A stretch of DNA of 64,000 nucleotides. Source: Alteribacter keqinensis (GTDB lineage: Bacteria; Bacillota; Bacilli; Bacillales; Salisediminibacteriaceae). The position numbers and the translations under genes are program-made. Positions 39,625 to 49,499 of the stretch are shown here, in pieces. The notes beneath the pieces are model-generated. The model was not told where the DNA came from. It was given only the letters and a program-made list of their open reading frames with translations, and made no database searches. The DNA lies in assembly GCF_003710255.1 (NCBI RefSeq), contig NZ_RHIB01000002.1, positions 682,001 through 746,000 of the forward strand, in the 5' to 3' direction. Position 1 is the first letter of the stretch. Each line of letters opens with the position of its first letter.

Positions 39625-39735
39625 CTACTCCCAGCTTGCTTGTTCCGAAGAGATGAAAAATTCAAAGGTTAATAGCTTCTCTTTCTCAATCGCCCACTTC
39701 ATAAACCCTTCATAGTTATCGTAGCTAGTTTCAAC
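39625..39735 (-). pseudogene. 3' relic of a paralogue of the gene at 32123
   Basis: On the minus strand this stretch reads SYDNYEGFMKWAIEKEKL then LTFEFFISSEQASWE and a TAG stop. That parallels the C-terminus of the protein at 32123 (RFLEWAKDQEKVITFEIMITSDE, ending NWE). Only the last ~35 codons remain; upstream the frame runs into the 21-bp array. It shows that a second copy existed and was replaced. Confidence 0.65.
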
Positions 39736-39741
39736 CGATCT

Positions 39742-39846
39742 GTAGAATAAAAGAGGATTTCGGTAGAATTATTAGCTTTTCGGGTAGAATTATAACCAAT
39801 ATTGGTAGAATGATTGGCTTTAGCAATAGATTTGCAATTAGTAATG
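39742..39846. repeat. 21-bp phased array 1 (core GTAGAAT)
   Basis: GTAGAAT starts at 39742, 39763, 39784 and 39805, exact 21-base steps, with a degenerate fifth unit (ATAGATT) at 39826. The following 13-14 bases of each unit differ. In one plus-strand frame the units read G-R-I-I-x-x-x heptapeptides with no stop until 39863, but no start codon with a ribosome site is visible. Confidence 0.75.
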
Positions 39847-39880
39847 GATGCATAATATGTGGCTGAAGCATTGAGAGGGG

Positions 39881-39985
39881 ATTAACGGCTTCATGTGCTC
39901 GATTAACGGCTTGGTCACTCGGATTCGCGGTTTTGCCCTCCTATTTAACGGCTTCACTTTCATTATTAACGGTTTAGCCAAAAAT
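39881..39985. repeat. 21-bp phased array 2 (core TTAACGGCTT)
   Basis: TTAACGG (once TTCGCGG) starts at 39882, 39903, 39924, 39945 and 39966, exact 21-base steps, usually within ATTAACGGCTT. The remaining ~10 bases vary. Read on the plus strand it gives I-N-G-[F/L]-x-x-x heptapeptides; the minus strand is also open. It follows array 1 after ~35 bases but is out of phase with it. Confidence 0.8.
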
Positions 39986-40013
39986 CCCCCCTTCCCCGGA
40001 AAAAACCACACAC

Positions 40014-40044
40014 TAAAAACACCCGCTCCAAAAAGGAGCGAGTG
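40014..40044 (-). terminator. Terminator of gltB-gltD
   Basis: On the minus strand CACTCGCTCC pairs with GGAGCGGGTG around TTTTT, followed by five T. Confidence 0.8.
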
Positions 40045-40060
40045 CTTTCACCTATATCTG

Positions 40061-41548
40061 CTACGGCAGTTGCGTTGATCCCATTAAATAACGGTCACAT
40101 TCCCGGGCTGCTTCCCGGCCTTCGTTGATCGCCCAGACGATCAGACTCTGACCACGGCGCATGTCACCCGCAGCAAACACCCCGTCTTTGTTCGTTTTGT
40201 ACTTGCCATACTCCGCTTTCACTCGGGTACGGTCGTCTGTTTCAATCTCCATTTGCTCAAGAAGTTCCTGCTCAGGACCACTAAAGCCAATAGCAAGAAG
40301 AACAAGATCGGCTTTCCATACTTTTTCTGTCCCTGGAATTTCTTCACGCAGACGGTTACCGTCTTCGTCTTTTGTCAAACGGACGTTAACAGTATGAACT
40401 TCCTTCACGCGGCCGTTCTCATCCCCGACAAACTTCTTCGTCATGACAGCGTAGGCACGAGGGTCGCGGCCGAACACTGCTTCCGCTTCCTTCTGGCCGT
40501 ATTCAATACGGTGAATAATCGGGTACTGCGGCCACGGGTTCCCTACCGCATCTCGTGTATCCACTTTCTTATCGTAAATATCAAACTGAGTCAAGCTTCT
40601 GCAGTTGTGCCTTACCGATGTGGCGAGACAGTCCGTCCCTGTATCTCCACCCCCGATAACAATCACATCTCTGTCTTTTGCGCTGATGTAGTTGCCGTCC
40701 TCAAGGTTTGAGTCCAGAAGGCTTTTAGTATTCGCATGGAGGAAATCCATTGCATAGTGAATGCCTTTCAGGTCACTGCCTTCAGCAGGAACGTCACGGT
40801 GAACCGTGGCACCTCCGCAGAGAATGACAGCATCGTGTTCTGCTTCAAGTTCATCGGACGTAATATCCTTGCCAATCTCAGTATTGGTCACGAACTCAAT
40901 ACCCTCTTCACGAAGAATATTCACACGGCGTTCAACAACTTCGTAAGGAAGCTTCATTTCAGGAATTCCGTACGTGAGAAGTCCGCCGATACGGTCATGC
41001 CGCTCATATACCGTAACAGAGTGGCCTGCTTTGTTAAGCTGGGCGGCAGCGGCCAGACCGGCCGGGCCGGATCCTACTACAGCTATCCGTTTTCCTGTGC
41101 GCTTTTCAGGGGGCTCAGGAACGACCCATCCTTCAGCAAAGCCTTTCTCAATAATGGAACGCTCTACGGTACGAATTGCTACAGGAGGCTCATTAATTCC
41201 CAGTACACAGGCCCCTTCACAAGGAGCCGGACAAGCAAATCCGGTAAACTCCGGGAAGTTGTTCATTTCGTGTTCTTTTTTCAGTGCTTCTTTCCACTGT
41301 CCCTGATACACCAGGTCGTTCCATTCCGGAATAAGGTGATAGACAGGACATCCTGTCGTTACACCATTCAGTTCCATGCCTGTGTGACAGGTCGGCACGC
41401 CGCAGTCCATGCAACGTGCGCCCTGTTGCTTCAGTTCTTCTTCCGGCATCGGTTTTGTATAGTCATCCCAGTCTTTTATCCGCGACTTTGGATCGCGCTC
41501 ATGCTGGGTTTTTCGGCTGTATTCCAAAAATCCTGTTGGCTTTCCCAT
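40061..41548 (-). CDS. gltD: Glutamate synthase, small subunit
   Basis: FAD/NADPH subunit that feeds electrons to the large subunit through iron-sulfur clusters. The N-terminal region has the cluster-binding cysteines CMDCGVPTCHTG and a further set in CPAPCEGACVLG. The FAD-binding GXGXXG is VVGSGPAGLAAAAQL near residue 155 and the NADPH site is VIGGGDTGTDCLATS near residue 298. 495 residues, normal. GGAGGGTGAG precedes the ATG. It lies 21 bases downstream of gltB. Confidence 0.96.
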   Translation of the reverse strand: MGKPTGFLEYSRKTQHERDPKSRIKDWDDYTKPMPEEELKQQGARCMDCGVPTCHTGMELNGVTTGCPVYHLIPEWNDLVYQGQWKEALKKEHEMNNFPEFTGFACPAPCEGACVLGINEPPVAIRTVERSIIEKGFAEGWVVPEPPEKRTGKRIAVVGSGPAGLAAAAQLNKAGHSVTVYERHDRIGGLLTYGIPEMKLPYEVVERRVNILREEGIEFVTNTEIGKDITSDELEAEHDAVILCGGATVHRDVPAEGSDLKGIHYAMDFLHANTKSLLDSNLEDGNYISAKDRDVIVIGGGDTGTDCLATSVRHNCRSLTQFDIYDKKVDTRDAVGNPWPQYPIIHRIEYGQKEAEAVFGRDPRAYAVMTKKFVGDENGRVKEVHTVNVRLTKDEDGNRLREEIPGTEKVWKADLVLLAIGFSGPEQELLEQMEIETDDRTRVKAEYGKYKTNKDGVFAAGDMRRGQSLIVWAINEGREAARECDRYLMGSTQLP

Positions 41549-41569
41549 CCTCTCACCCTCCTTATCAAA

Positions 41570-44500
41570 TTACGTTAATGCCGACACTTTTGGTTTCTGA
41601 CTTTCTTCAAAAGCTTTCATCTCTGCCTCGTCTCTCTCGAGTCCCGTATTTTCGAAGTATTCAATACGGTTTTTCATCTCCTCATAGTGCTTCGGAATAA
41701 CTCTGACGAAGTTTTGGATCATCCCATTCCAGTTATGAAGAATGCGACGGGCATTCGAACTGTTTGTATAGTGAAGATGCTTTTCAATCATCTTGAAGAC
41801 GGCTTCTTTTTCCTCGGCACTGGTGACAGGCTGAAGAAGGACCCCGTCACGGTTACACTTCTGGGCAAACGTCCCTTTTTCATCAAGAACATATGCCACA
41901 CCGCCGCTCATACCGGCAGCGAAGTTACGTCCGGTTTCGCCAAGAATCACGACTTTACCGCCAGTCATATATTCGCATCCGTGATCACCGACACCTTCTA
42001 CAACCACATTTGCACCGCTGTTTCTTACGCAGAAACGCTCACCGGCAATCCCTTGGATATAGGCATCCCCGCCTGACGCACCATAGAAACACACGTTACC
42101 GATAATAATATTATCTTCTGCTTTAAACGTGGCCCGGTTCGACGGATGGACGATGACCTTCCCGCCGGAAAGACCTTTTCCGACGTAATCATTCGCATCT
42201 CCAACAAGACGGAGAGTCATCCCTCTAGGAATGTAGGCACCGAAGCTCTGTCCGGCTGAACCTTTAAACGTAAGGCGGATCGTATCTTCACTCAATCCTT
42301 CGCGACCATAACGGCGGGTCACCTCGCTGCCGAGAATCGTCCCCGTTACACGGTTAATGTTCCGGATCGCAAGTGTAGCCTCAAAAGGCTCTCCTTTATC
42401 TAGGGCATTGCGGCAAAGAGGAATAAGCTCCTGGTTATCAAGGGCTTTATCCAGACCATGATTCTGGTCGATTGTCTTAAAACGGCTTACAGATTCCGGA
42501 ACATCAGGCTTGTGAAGGAGAGCCGTCAGATCTACATCTTTAGCTTTCCAGTGATCAATGGCCTTATTGGCCTCGAGAACTTCTGTATGACCAACCATCT
42601 CTTCGATCGATCTGAAGCCAAGCTCTGCCATCAATTCCCGGGCTTCCATAGCAATAAAGCGCATGAAGTTTACGATGTGATCCGCTTCTCCTGTGAACTT
42701 TTTACGAAGCTCAGGGTTTTGGGTTGCTACACCGACCGGACATGTGTCCAGGTGACAGACGCGCATCATTACACAGCCTAAAACAACAAGAGGTGCAGTT
42801 GAGAAACCAAATTCTTCGGCACCCAGTAAGGAAGCAACGACAACGTCTCTTCCCGTCATCAGTTTCCCGTCTGTCTCTACGACGATTCTGTCGCGTAGAT
42901 GATTCAAAAGAAGGGTCTGATGCGTTTCGGCAAGACCGATTTCCCAAGGCAGTCCTGTGTGCTTAATGCTGGAGCGTGGTGCGGCCCCGGTTCCTCCATC
43001 GTAGCCGCTGATCAGAACGAGGTCTGCCCTACCTTTGGCCACTCCGGCAGCAATCGTTCCAACGCCGACGGCAGAAACGAGCTTCACGCTGATACGCGCA
43101 CGAGGATTGGCATTTTTTAGGTTATGAATCAGTTCAGCCAGGTCTTCGATCGAATAAATATCATGGTGCGGCGGTGGTGAAATAAGCTCTACGCCGGTAG
43201 TGGAACCACGAACTTCTGCGATCCACGGGTACACTTTTTTACCTGGCAGATGTCCCCCTTCACCGGGCTTCGCACCCTGGGCAATCTTAATCTGAATTTC
43301 ATCGGCATTCACAAGGTAATGACTCGTTACACCGAAGCGTCCAGAAGCCACCTGTTTAATGGAGCTTCGGCGCAGGTCTCCATTCGCATCCGCTGTGAAA
43401 CGCTCAGGGTTCTCTCCGCCTTCACCGGAGTTGCTGGCGCCGCCGATACGGTTCATGGCAATAGCAAGAGCTTCGTGAGCTTCCTGGCTGATCGCACCGA
43501 AGGACATGGCACCGGTTTTAAATCTCTTACAGATTGCTTCAACCGATTCCACTTCTTCAAGCGGGATTGACTTGCGCTTTTTAAATGACAGCAGTCCGCG
43601 AAGAGACTGAAGGTTATTATTTTCATCGGTTAATAGTTTTGAATACTGCTTAAACAGCTCATAGTCTCCTGAACGGCAGGCGTGCTGGAGCATATGAATG
43701 GTTTTTGGATTGTACTGGTGATCCTCGCCTTTCTCACGGTATTGGAATTCATCCCCTACCTCAAGGCGCTCATCAGAGCCTCTCTTTTCTTCAAAAGCGC
43801 GGGAATGGCGCATGAGCACTTCTTTTGCGATCATGTCGGTCTTGATTCCCCCGAGACGTGAGGCTGTACGTGTAAAGTACTTCTCAATCACATCCGGGTG
43901 AATACCTACTGCTTCAAAGATCTGAGCTCCTCTGTAACTTTGAATTGTTGAAATCCCCATTTTGGAAAGTACTTTAATAACCCCGTCGGTTACACCGGAA
44001 ACAAAGCGTTTTTCAGTTTCTTCATAAGAAGAAAGCTCAATCTGCCCTGTTTCACGCATATCTTCGAGGGTTTCAAAAGCAAGGTAAGGGTTGATACCCT
44101 CTGCTCCGTAACCGAGAAGGGTCGCAAAGTGATGGACTTCTCTCGGCTCACCTGATTCAAGAATAATGCTGACTCTTGTCCTGATCCCTTTACGGATCAG
44201 GTGGTGGTGCAGACCCGATACAGCAAGAAGTGCCGGAATCGGTGCTTTTTCCTGAGAGACACCACGGTCCGATAAGATAATCAGGGTGGCGCCGTCCTCA
44301 TAGGCACGCTCGGCTTTTTCAAAGAGTGATTCCAATGCCGCGTCCATTTCTCCTTCCCCTTTTGCGTCAAAAAGGATGGAGAGGGTTTCGGCTTTGAAGC
44401 CCTCTTCTGACTGAACACGGAGCTTCTCCAGCTCGGAATTGGCGAGAACCGGTGTCTTTAAGCGAATGTGTCTGCAGCTTTCAGGTTTCGGATTCACAAG

Positions 44501-46156
44501 GCTTCCTTCTGCCCCGATTGTTGTCTGCACCATCGTGATAATCTCTTCCCGGATGGCATCAATCGGAGGGTTTGTTACCTGGGCAAACAGCTGCTTAAAG
44601 TAGTTATACAATAGTTGTGGTTTCTTTGACAGCACCGCAAGCGGTGAATCGTAACCCATTGAGCCGACGGGGTCTTTTCCCCCGGATACAAGGGGCTTCA
44701 GAATCTTGTTAAGCTCTTCCTGTGTATAGCCGAATGCCAGCTGCTGCTCCCGGAGATTCTCAACTGGTCCTGCTTGAATCGGAGACTCAGGAAGATCTTC
44801 CAGGTTACGCAGGTTGTCATTGACCCACTCTTTATACGGCTGTTCGCCTGCTATTTCAAGTTTAATCTCTTCATCAGGAATAATCCGGCCTTTCTCCAGA
44901 TCAACAAGGAGCATTTTCCCCGGGGTGAGGCGGTCTTTGATTTCAATATCGTCAGCAAAAATATCAAGAGCACCAACTTCTGATCCGAGGACGATCATGC
45001 CGTCCTTCGTCACATAGTAACGTGCCGGACGGAGACCATTGCGGTCAAGGGTGGCACCAATCTGCTTCCCATCTGTATAAACAAGGGCTGCAGGACCGTC
45101 CCACGGCTCCATCAATGTGCTGTGGTATTCATAAAAATCCCGTTTTCTTTCATCTATTGTTTCATCATTTGCCCAAGGTTCAGGCACCATCATCATGGCA
45201 GTGTGGGCAAGAGAACGTCCGGAAAGGTGTAAAAACTCGAAGCAGTTGTCAAACATGGACGAGTCACTGCCGTTTTTATCAATAACCGGAAGAATCTTCT
45301 TGAGGTCTTCCTCTTCAAAATATTCAGACGCACAAAGCTGCTGTCGGGCACGCATCCAGTTTACATTCCCGCGAAGGGTATTGAATTCTCCGTTGTGGAT
45401 CGTATAACGGTTCGGGTGCGACCGTTTCCAGCTTGGGAACGTATTTGTACTGAAACGGGAGTGTACAAGTGCCAAAGCACTCTTAAACTCCGGATGGTTC
45501 AGGTCGATATAAAAGGAGTCAAGCTGCTCAGGTACAAGCATTCCCTTATAAACGATCGTACGGGTTGACAGACTGCTGATGTAAAAAGCATCCTGCCCTT
45601 TCAGGCGTTTTGAAATTTCAATCTCCGTACGCTTTCGGATAATATACAGACGACGTTCAAACTCGTCTTGGTCATTTATCTTTTGTGAGCAGCGGATAAA
45701 CACCTGACGGATGGCAGGCTTCGTTTTTTTCGCTTCAATTCCCACAAACGAATCGTTAACAGGAACAGTACGCCAGCCAAGGAATGTCTGTCCTTCCTCT
45801 TTAATAATCTCTTCAAAGATCGCTTTACACTTCATCCGTGTATCCTGATCTTCAGGCAGAAAGACCATACCGATACCGTATTCCCCTTCATCAGGGAGAA
45901 CAATGTCTTCTCTGTCACATTGCTTCACAAAAAAACGGTGCGGGATCTGGGTCAAGATACCAGCCCCGTCACCGGTACTTACATCTGCTGACTGACCTCC
46001 CCTGTGTTCCAGATTACTCAAAATGTTAATCGCATTCTGGACGATCGCATGAGATTTACTACCATCAATATTCGCAATCATTCCAATGCCGCAAGCTTCA
46101 TGTTCATTCACCGGGTCGTATAATCCCTGCTTTACAGGATATCCGTGTTTTCTCAT
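41570..46156 (-). CDS. gltB: Glutamate synthase, large subunit
   Basis: 1528-residue amidotransferase/synthase that converts glutamine and 2-oxoglutarate to two glutamates. A ~21-residue propeptide precedes the catalytic Cys in [14 protein letters not shown] (class II amidotransferase). The FMN-binding synthase domain carries [19 protein letters not shown], and the 3Fe-4S cysteines are in [15 protein letters not shown]. The C-terminal GXGXG beta-helix ([10 protein letters not shown]-like repeats such as [13 protein letters not shown]) completes it. AAGGAGGG precedes the ATG. Divergent from the amino acid ABC transporter; both probably share regulation by nitrogen and carbon status. Confidence 0.97.
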   Translation of the reverse strand: MRKHGYPVKQGLYDPVNEHEACGIGMIANIDGSKSHAIVQNAINILSNLEHRGGQSADVSTGDGAGILTQIPHRFFVKQCDREDIVLPDEGEYGIGMVFLPEDQDTRMKCKAIFEEIIKEEGQTFLGWRTVPVNDSFVGIEAKKTKPAIRQVFIRCSQKINDQDEFERRLYIIRKRTEIEISKRLKGQDAFYISSLSTRTIVYKGMLVPEQLDSFYIDLNHPEFKSALALVHSRFSTNTFPSWKRSHPNRYTIHNGEFNTLRGNVNWMRARQQLCASEYFEEEDLKKILPVIDKNGSDSSMFDNCFEFLHLSGRSLAHTAMMMVPEPWANDETIDERKRDFYEYHSTLMEPWDGPAALVYTDGKQIGATLDRNGLRPARYYVTKDGMIVLGSEVGALDIFADDIEIKDRLTPGKMLLVDLEKGRIIPDEEIKLEIAGEQPYKEWVNDNLRNLEDLPESPIQAGPVENLREQQLAFGYTQEELNKILKPLVSGGKDPVGSMGYDSPLAVLSKKPQLLYNYFKQLFAQVTNPPIDAIREEIITMVQTTIGAEGSLVNPKPESCRHIRLKTPVLANSELEKLRVQSEEGFKAETLSILFDAKGEGEMDAALESLFEKAERAYEDGATLIILSDRGVSQEKAPIPALLAVSGLHHHLIRKGIRTRVSIILESGEPREVHHFATLLGYGAEGINPYLAFETLEDMRETGQIELSSYEETEKRFVSGVTDGVIKVLSKMGISTIQSYRGAQIFEAVGIHPDVIEKYFTRTASRLGGIKTDMIAKEVLMRHSRAFEEKRGSDERLEVGDEFQYREKGEDHQYNPKTIHMLQHACRSGDYELFKQYSKLLTDENNNLQSLRGLLSFKKRKSIPLEEVESVEAICKRFKTGAMSFGAISQEAHEALAIAMNRIGGASNSGEGGENPERFTADANGDLRRSSIKQVASGRFGVTSHYLVNADEIQIKIAQGAKPGEGGHLPGKKVYPWIAEVRGSTTGVELISPPPHHDIYSIEDLAELIHNLKNANPRARISVKLVSAVGVGTIAAGVAKGRADLVLISGYDGGTGAAPRSSIKHTGLPWEIGLAETHQTLLLNHLRDRIVVETDGKLMTGRDVVVASLLGAEEFGFSTAPLVVLGCVMMRVCHLDTCPVGVATQNPELRKKFTGEADHIVNFMRFIAMEARELMAELGFRSIEEMVGHTEVLEANKAIDHWKAKDVDLTALLHKPDVPESVSRFKTIDQNHGLDKALDNQELIPLCRNALDKGEPFEATLAIRNINRVTGTILGSEVTRRYGREGLSEDTIRLTFKGSAGQSFGAYIPRGMTLRLVGDANDYVGKGLSGGKVIVHPSNRATFKAEDNIIIGNVCFYGASGGDAYIQGIAGERFCVRNSGANVVVEGVGDHGCEYMTGGKVVILGETGRNFAAGMSGGVAYVLDEKGTFAQKCNRDGVLLQPVTSAEEKEAVFKMIEKHLHYTNSSNARRILHNWNGMIQNFVRVIPKHYEEMKNRIEYFENTGLERDEAEMKAFEESQKPKVSALT

Positions 46157-46212
46157 GGAAACGCCCTCCTTCTAAATCGTAAGTCTATTTTGTCAATTCT
46201 ATAATTTCAAAT

Positions 46213-46240
46213 AGTATAGCATGAAAAACCTGTGTCATAA
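46213..46240 (-). promoter_or_regulatory. gltB: Predicted gltB promoter
   Basis: On the minus strand TTATGA and TATACT are 16 bases apart, about 57 bases upstream of the start codon. A TTGACA further downstream lacks a -10 box before the gene. Confidence 0.4.
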
Positions 46241-46266
46241 AACTTTACACACTCAGAAACCCTTTA

Positions 46267-46280
46267 ATAAAGCGCTTACA
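46267..46280. promoter_or_regulatory. CcpA cre-like site between gltB and the ABC transporter
   Basis: On the minus strand TGTAAGCGCTTTAT matches the cre consensus at 12 of 14 positions and shares its first 11 bases with the sites before both ilvE genes. It lies just upstream of the predicted gltB promoter, a place suited to activation. Confidence 0.4.
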
Positions 46281-46373
46281 TCTGTTTTTTCATCAGAAAT
46301 GACAAGGGTTTAAAAATTTTTTTGAAATAGTCAGAGGAATTCGTCGTTTTTTGAAGAATTTAGGTTAGGTGAG

Positions 46374-46388
46374 AATTTTTTGTAAATT
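46374..46388. promoter_or_regulatory. CodY-box-like site before the amino acid ABC operon
   Basis: AATTTTTTGTAAATT matches the CodY consensus at 13 of 15 positions. It lies 58 bases upstream of the binding-protein start codon, and a second AATTTTAATTT half-match follows. Repression of amino acid uptake by CodY is common in Bacillota. Confidence 0.5.
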
Positions 46389-46446
46389 AAGATTATTCAT
46401 TCGGGAGAATTTTAATTTACAAATAAAAACAGAGGGGGATTACGAC

Positions 46447-47250
46447 GTGAAAAAAAGACTATTTGGTCTGCCGTTTTTTATGGCAGCTGCCGTACTTGCA
46501 GCCTGTGGAGGAGCCGATGAAACAGGCGGAGACGAAGCCGGTGAAGCAGAGGCAGAAGAAGATCGTCCCGAGTACACAGTCGCAACAGACACAAACTACG
46601 TTCCATTTGAGTTTCTCAACACAGAAACAGGCGAGATGGAAGGGTTTGATATCGACCTCATCCATGCTATTGCCGACCGGGTTGGATTTGACATTAACCT
46701 TGAAACGGTAGAGTTTGACGGAATTGTTTCTGGAATGGGAACAGGCCGTTACGATATCGGCATTGCCGGTATGACGATTACAGAAGAGCGTGCGGAGAAC
46801 TTCGACTTCTCTGACCCTTATTATGATGCAGGTCTTATCCTGGCTGTCCGTGCTGATGAAGAGGAAATTCAGTCTGTTGACGATGTAGACGGCAGACCTG
46901 TTGCCACACGTGCTGCTACAACAAGTTACGATTATCTGGAAGAGAATACGGACGCTCAGATCCAGACATTCCCGGATATCGTGAATGCGTATCAGGACCT
47001 TACTGCAGGCCGTGTGGACGCAGTTATCTATGACCTGCCAAACGTCCTTTACTACATCGAAACGGAAGCCCTTGGCGATATGAAGACCGTTGGTGACACA
47101 TTGACAGGTGAGCAGTACGGGATTGCCTTCCCATCAGGCTCCGAGCTTACTGAGCAGGTAAACGAAGCTCTGGCTGAAATGATGGAAGACGGTTCGTACG
47201 GTGATATTTATGAAGAATGGTTCGGTGAGCGCCCATCTAACGAGGAATAA
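46447..47250 (+). CDS. Polar amino acid ABC transporter binding lipoprotein
   Basis: Extracytoplasmic solute-binding protein of family 3, about 267 residues. A signal peptide ends in the lipobox LAAC (Cys near residue 20) and is followed by a very acidic linker. YTVATDTNYVPFEFLN, GFDIDLIHAIADRVG and GMTITEERAENFDFSDPYYDAG are typical of glutamine/glutamate/basic amino acid binders. The GTG at 46447 follows AGAGGGGG; the frame is open further upstream to 46369 without a ribosome site. It is first in a three-gene import operon. The acidity fits a halophilic lifestyle. Confidence 0.92.
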   Translation: MKKRLFGLPFFMAAAVLAACGGADETGGDEAGEAEAEEDRPEYTVATDTNYVPFEFLNTETGEMEGFDIDLIHAIADRVGFDINLETVEFDGIVSGMGTGRYDIGIAGMTITEERAENFDFSDPYYDAGLILAVRADEEEIQSVDDVDGRPVATRAATTSYDYLEENTDAQIQTFPDIVNAYQDLTAGRVDAVIYDLPNVLYYIETEALGDMKTVGDTLTGEQYGIAFPSGSELTEQVNEALAEMMEDGSYGDIYEEWFGERPSNEE

Positions 47251-47278
47251 TCATGATAGCTCAATAAAGTTTTAAGGG

Positions 47279-47309
47279 CGGCGCAACGAGTAACATGCTT
47301 GTTGCGCCG
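47279..47309 (+). terminator. Intercistronic hairpin in the ABC operon
   Basis: CGGCGCAAC pairs perfectly with GTTGCGCCG around a 13-base loop, followed by a weak T-rich tract. Such structures between binding-protein and permease genes often terminate some transcripts or protect the upstream message, giving excess binding protein. Confidence 0.65.
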
Positions 47310-47338
47310 TTTACTTTCATACGGGAGGTTAAAACAGG

Positions 47339-47995
47339 ATGTTCGATTTTTTAAGCCCGCATATTTCAGGTACCCTCCCTTTTATTTACCGAGGGTTACA
47401 ATTAACCATCTTCATCACGTTCTCCGGCTTCTTCTTCGGATTTATTATCGGAGCCCTCACCGGAATGATGAGGCTGTCCAATAACAAAATCATTTACGGC
47501 ATTGCGACCGTTTATATCGAGCTTGTACGCGGGACACCGATTCTCGTGCAGGCACTCTTTTTATACTTTGGTATATCTGATTTTGTCGGTATTAACTTCA
47601 GTGCTGTCACAGCCGGTATTATTGCCATCGCGATTAACGCAGGTGCCTATATCGCTGAGATTGTCCGCGGTGGTGTCGAATCCATTGATAAAGGACAGAC
47701 CGAGGCCGGCCGCTCAATCGGCCTGAGTTCTTCCCAGACGATGCGGTATATCATCTGGCCGCAGGCATTCCGCCGCATGATCCCGCCACTTGGAAACCAG
47801 TTCATCATCAGTTTGAAAGATACATCAATCTTTGCGATTATTTCATTAAATGAAGTAACCTATCTCATCAGACAGTACGTAAGCACCACAGCGAGTCCGT
47901 TCGTACCGTATATCATGCTTTGTCTTGCATATCTGGTAATTACAATACCGGCCATGGTAATACTGAGGCGTATTGAAAGGAAGTTGGACGTATAA
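47339..47995 (+). CDS. Polar amino acid ABC transporter permease
   Basis: HisM/GlnP-family inner-membrane permease, 218 residues with about five helices. The cytoplasmic EAA loop [33 protein letters not shown] near residue 120 contacts the ATPase, and [12 protein letters not shown] near residue 60 is typical of the family. ACGGGAGG precedes the ATG. It shares a single base with the next gene (TAATG). Confidence 0.94.
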   Translation: MFDFLSPHISGTLPFIYRGLQLTIFITFSGFFFGFIIGALTGMMRLSNNKIIYGIATVYIELVRGTPILVQALFLYFGISDFVGINFSAVTAGIIAIAINAGAYIAEIVRGGVESIDKGQTEAGRSIGLSSSQTMRYIIWPQAFRRMIPPLGNQFIISLKDTSIFAIISLNEVTYLIRQYVSTTASPFVPYIMLCLAYLVITIPAMVILRRIERKLDV

Positions 47996-48717
47996 TGATA
48001 CAAGTCAGAGATTTACATAAGTCGTTTGGTGACCTGGAAGTATTAAAAGGCATTGATGCAGATGTGAAAGAAAAAGAAGTGGTCTGTGTTATCGGCCCCT
48101 CCGGATCAGGTAAAAGTACGTTTCTCCGCTGTCTTAATATGCTTGAAGAAATTACTTCAGGTGAAGTTGTCATTGATGGAGAGAAGCTGACCGATCCAAA
48201 AGTGAACATCAATAAACTCAGATCCCGGGTAGGTATGGTATTTCAGCATTTTAACCTGTTCCCTCATATGACTGTCCTTGAGAACGTCATGCTTGGGCCG
48301 TTAAAAGTGAAGGAAATGAAAAAAGCCGAAACCGAAGAACTGGCTCTTGCCTTACTGGAAAAAGTCGGTCTTTCCGATAAAGCTCATGTGTATCCAGGAA
48401 GCTTATCCGGCGGACAAAAGCAGCGTGTCGCCATTGCCCGTGCTCTTGCCATGAATCCAAAAGTAATGCTCTTCGATGAGCCTACTTCGGCTCTCGATCC
48501 GGAGCTTGTCGGCGGCGTTCTGGAAGCCATGAAAGATCTTGCCAAAGAAGGAATGACCATGGTCGTTGTTACACACGAAATGGGATTCGCCCGGGAGATG
48601 GGCGACCGTGTAATCTTTATGGACCAGGGAAAAATCATGGAAGAAGGCAAACCGGAGGAGATTTTTGATAACCCTCAGAACCCGCGTACTCAGGATTTCC
48701 TGAGGATGGTGTTGTAG
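47995..48717 (+). CDS. Polar amino acid ABC transporter ATP-binding protein
   Basis: GlnQ-type ATPase, 240 residues. Walker A is [10 protein letters not shown] near residue 33, the Q-loop [11 protein letters not shown], the signature [15 protein letters not shown] near residue 137, Walker [14 protein letters not shown] and the switch His in VVTHEMGFA. Pairs with the preceding permease and binding lipoprotein for high-affinity uptake of a polar amino acid, probably glutamine or glutamate. Confidence 0.95.
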   Translation: MIQVRDLHKSFGDLEVLKGIDADVKEKEVVCVIGPSGSGKSTFLRCLNMLEEITSGEVVIDGEKLTDPKVNINKLRSRVGMVFQHFNLFPHMTVLENVMLGPLKVKEMKKAETEELALALLEKVGLSDKAHVYPGSLSGGQKQRVAIARALAMNPKVMLFDEPTSALDPELVGGVLEAMKDLAKEGMTMVVVTHEMGFAREMGDRVIFMDQGKIMEEGKPEEIFDNPQNPRTQDFLRMVL

Positions 48718-48789
48718 TATTTTAGAAGAAGCCCGGGGGCCGGCAGAGGTACTCGTGCTTCTTCCAGTTTGTATCGAAAAATGTCGTAT

Positions 48790-48915
48790 TCTCTTTAAAT
48801 CGGCTGAAAGTCTGCATAATAAACCAGCAATTCTCCATAAACTTCCGCTAAGTCTGCATAAATCGTCCAAAGTTCTCCATAAATCCACAAAAGCTCTCCA
48901 TAAAAACCTCCCCTT
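48790..48915. repeat. 21-bp phased array 3 (core TCTSCATAAA)
   Basis: TCTCCATAAA or TCTGCATAAA starts at 48811, 48832, 48853, 48874 and 48895, with a degenerate TCTCTTTAAA at 48790: six units in exact 21-base steps. The other ~11 bases vary. The plus strand reads x-L-H-K-x-x-x heptapeptides inside a frame open from a GTG at 48755 to 49012. In the minus strand AGGGGAGG lies five bases before an ATG but that frame stops in the third unit. Confidence 0.8.
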
Positions 48916-48992
48916 CTATCAATCTCCAAGAATACAACTCTCTAAATCTGTAATTACTAAAGAAAACCCTTTACGTTTGGAGAGTATCTCTC

Positions 48993-49439
48993 ATGGAGCC
49001 TTCTTTTCTTGATATGACCATCAAGCTCATTCTCGAATTCTTCTTTCTCTTTCTCATTACAAGACTGCTTGGACGAACGACCATCAACCAGCTCACTCCT
49101 TTTGACTTTGTTTCACCAATTGTATTGTCTGAGCTTCTTGGAAATGCCGTCTTTGAACAAAACGTTCCTGTCTATTTTATCGTCTACTCCATTTTCCTAT
49201 GGGGAATCCTCCTTGTGATTATGGAAAAAGGATTATTGAAGATGAAGGGGCTGAGGGGACCCTTGGAAGGAAAGCCTGCGATTGTCATCCGTGATGGGAA
49301 GATTGACCGCAAAGAGCTGAAGAAAACCCGGATGAACATCAACCAGCTTATGAGCCTTCTGATACAGAGTGAAATTTTCTCTACTCTACTCTTCTCAGCT
49401 CAGCCAAAGATTGATTCTTCTTTGCTCTCCCTGCTTTAG
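48993..49439 (+). pseudogene. Truncated duplicate of the DUF421 gene at 51516
   Basis: Begins MEPSFLDMTIKLILEFFF and matches the full-length copy at 51516 nearly residue for residue for ~130 residues (membrane part plus the first strand of the cytoplasmic domain). DNA similarity extends ~20 bases upstream of the start and ends abruptly near 49384. After that an unrelated tail (LLFSAQPKIDSSLLSLL) leads to a stop. The missing part is the rest of the conserved cytoplasmic domain, so function is doubtful. It may still be translated: GGAGAG precedes the ATG. Confidence 0.7.
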
Positions 49440-49499
49440 AGAAAAAGATGAAACATGAAACACACTCAATTGATTCTCCTCCTATTCCTCTCAAACAAT

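Noticed and set aside
39742-39985. The repeat arrays as a CRISPR
   Set aside because: Units are only 21 bp with a ~10-bp core and ~11 variable bases, the core is imperfect, and no cas gene or leader is nearby.
39893-40078. A 61-codon frame through array 2 as a gene
   Set aside because: It has no ribosome site close to its ATG and runs through the gltD terminator; an open heptad frame is expected from any 21-bp repeat without a stop in the core.
48755-49012. An 85-codon frame through array 3 as a gene
   Set aside because: It starts at a GTG without a clear ribosome site and overlaps the DUF421 copy; kept only as part of the array description.
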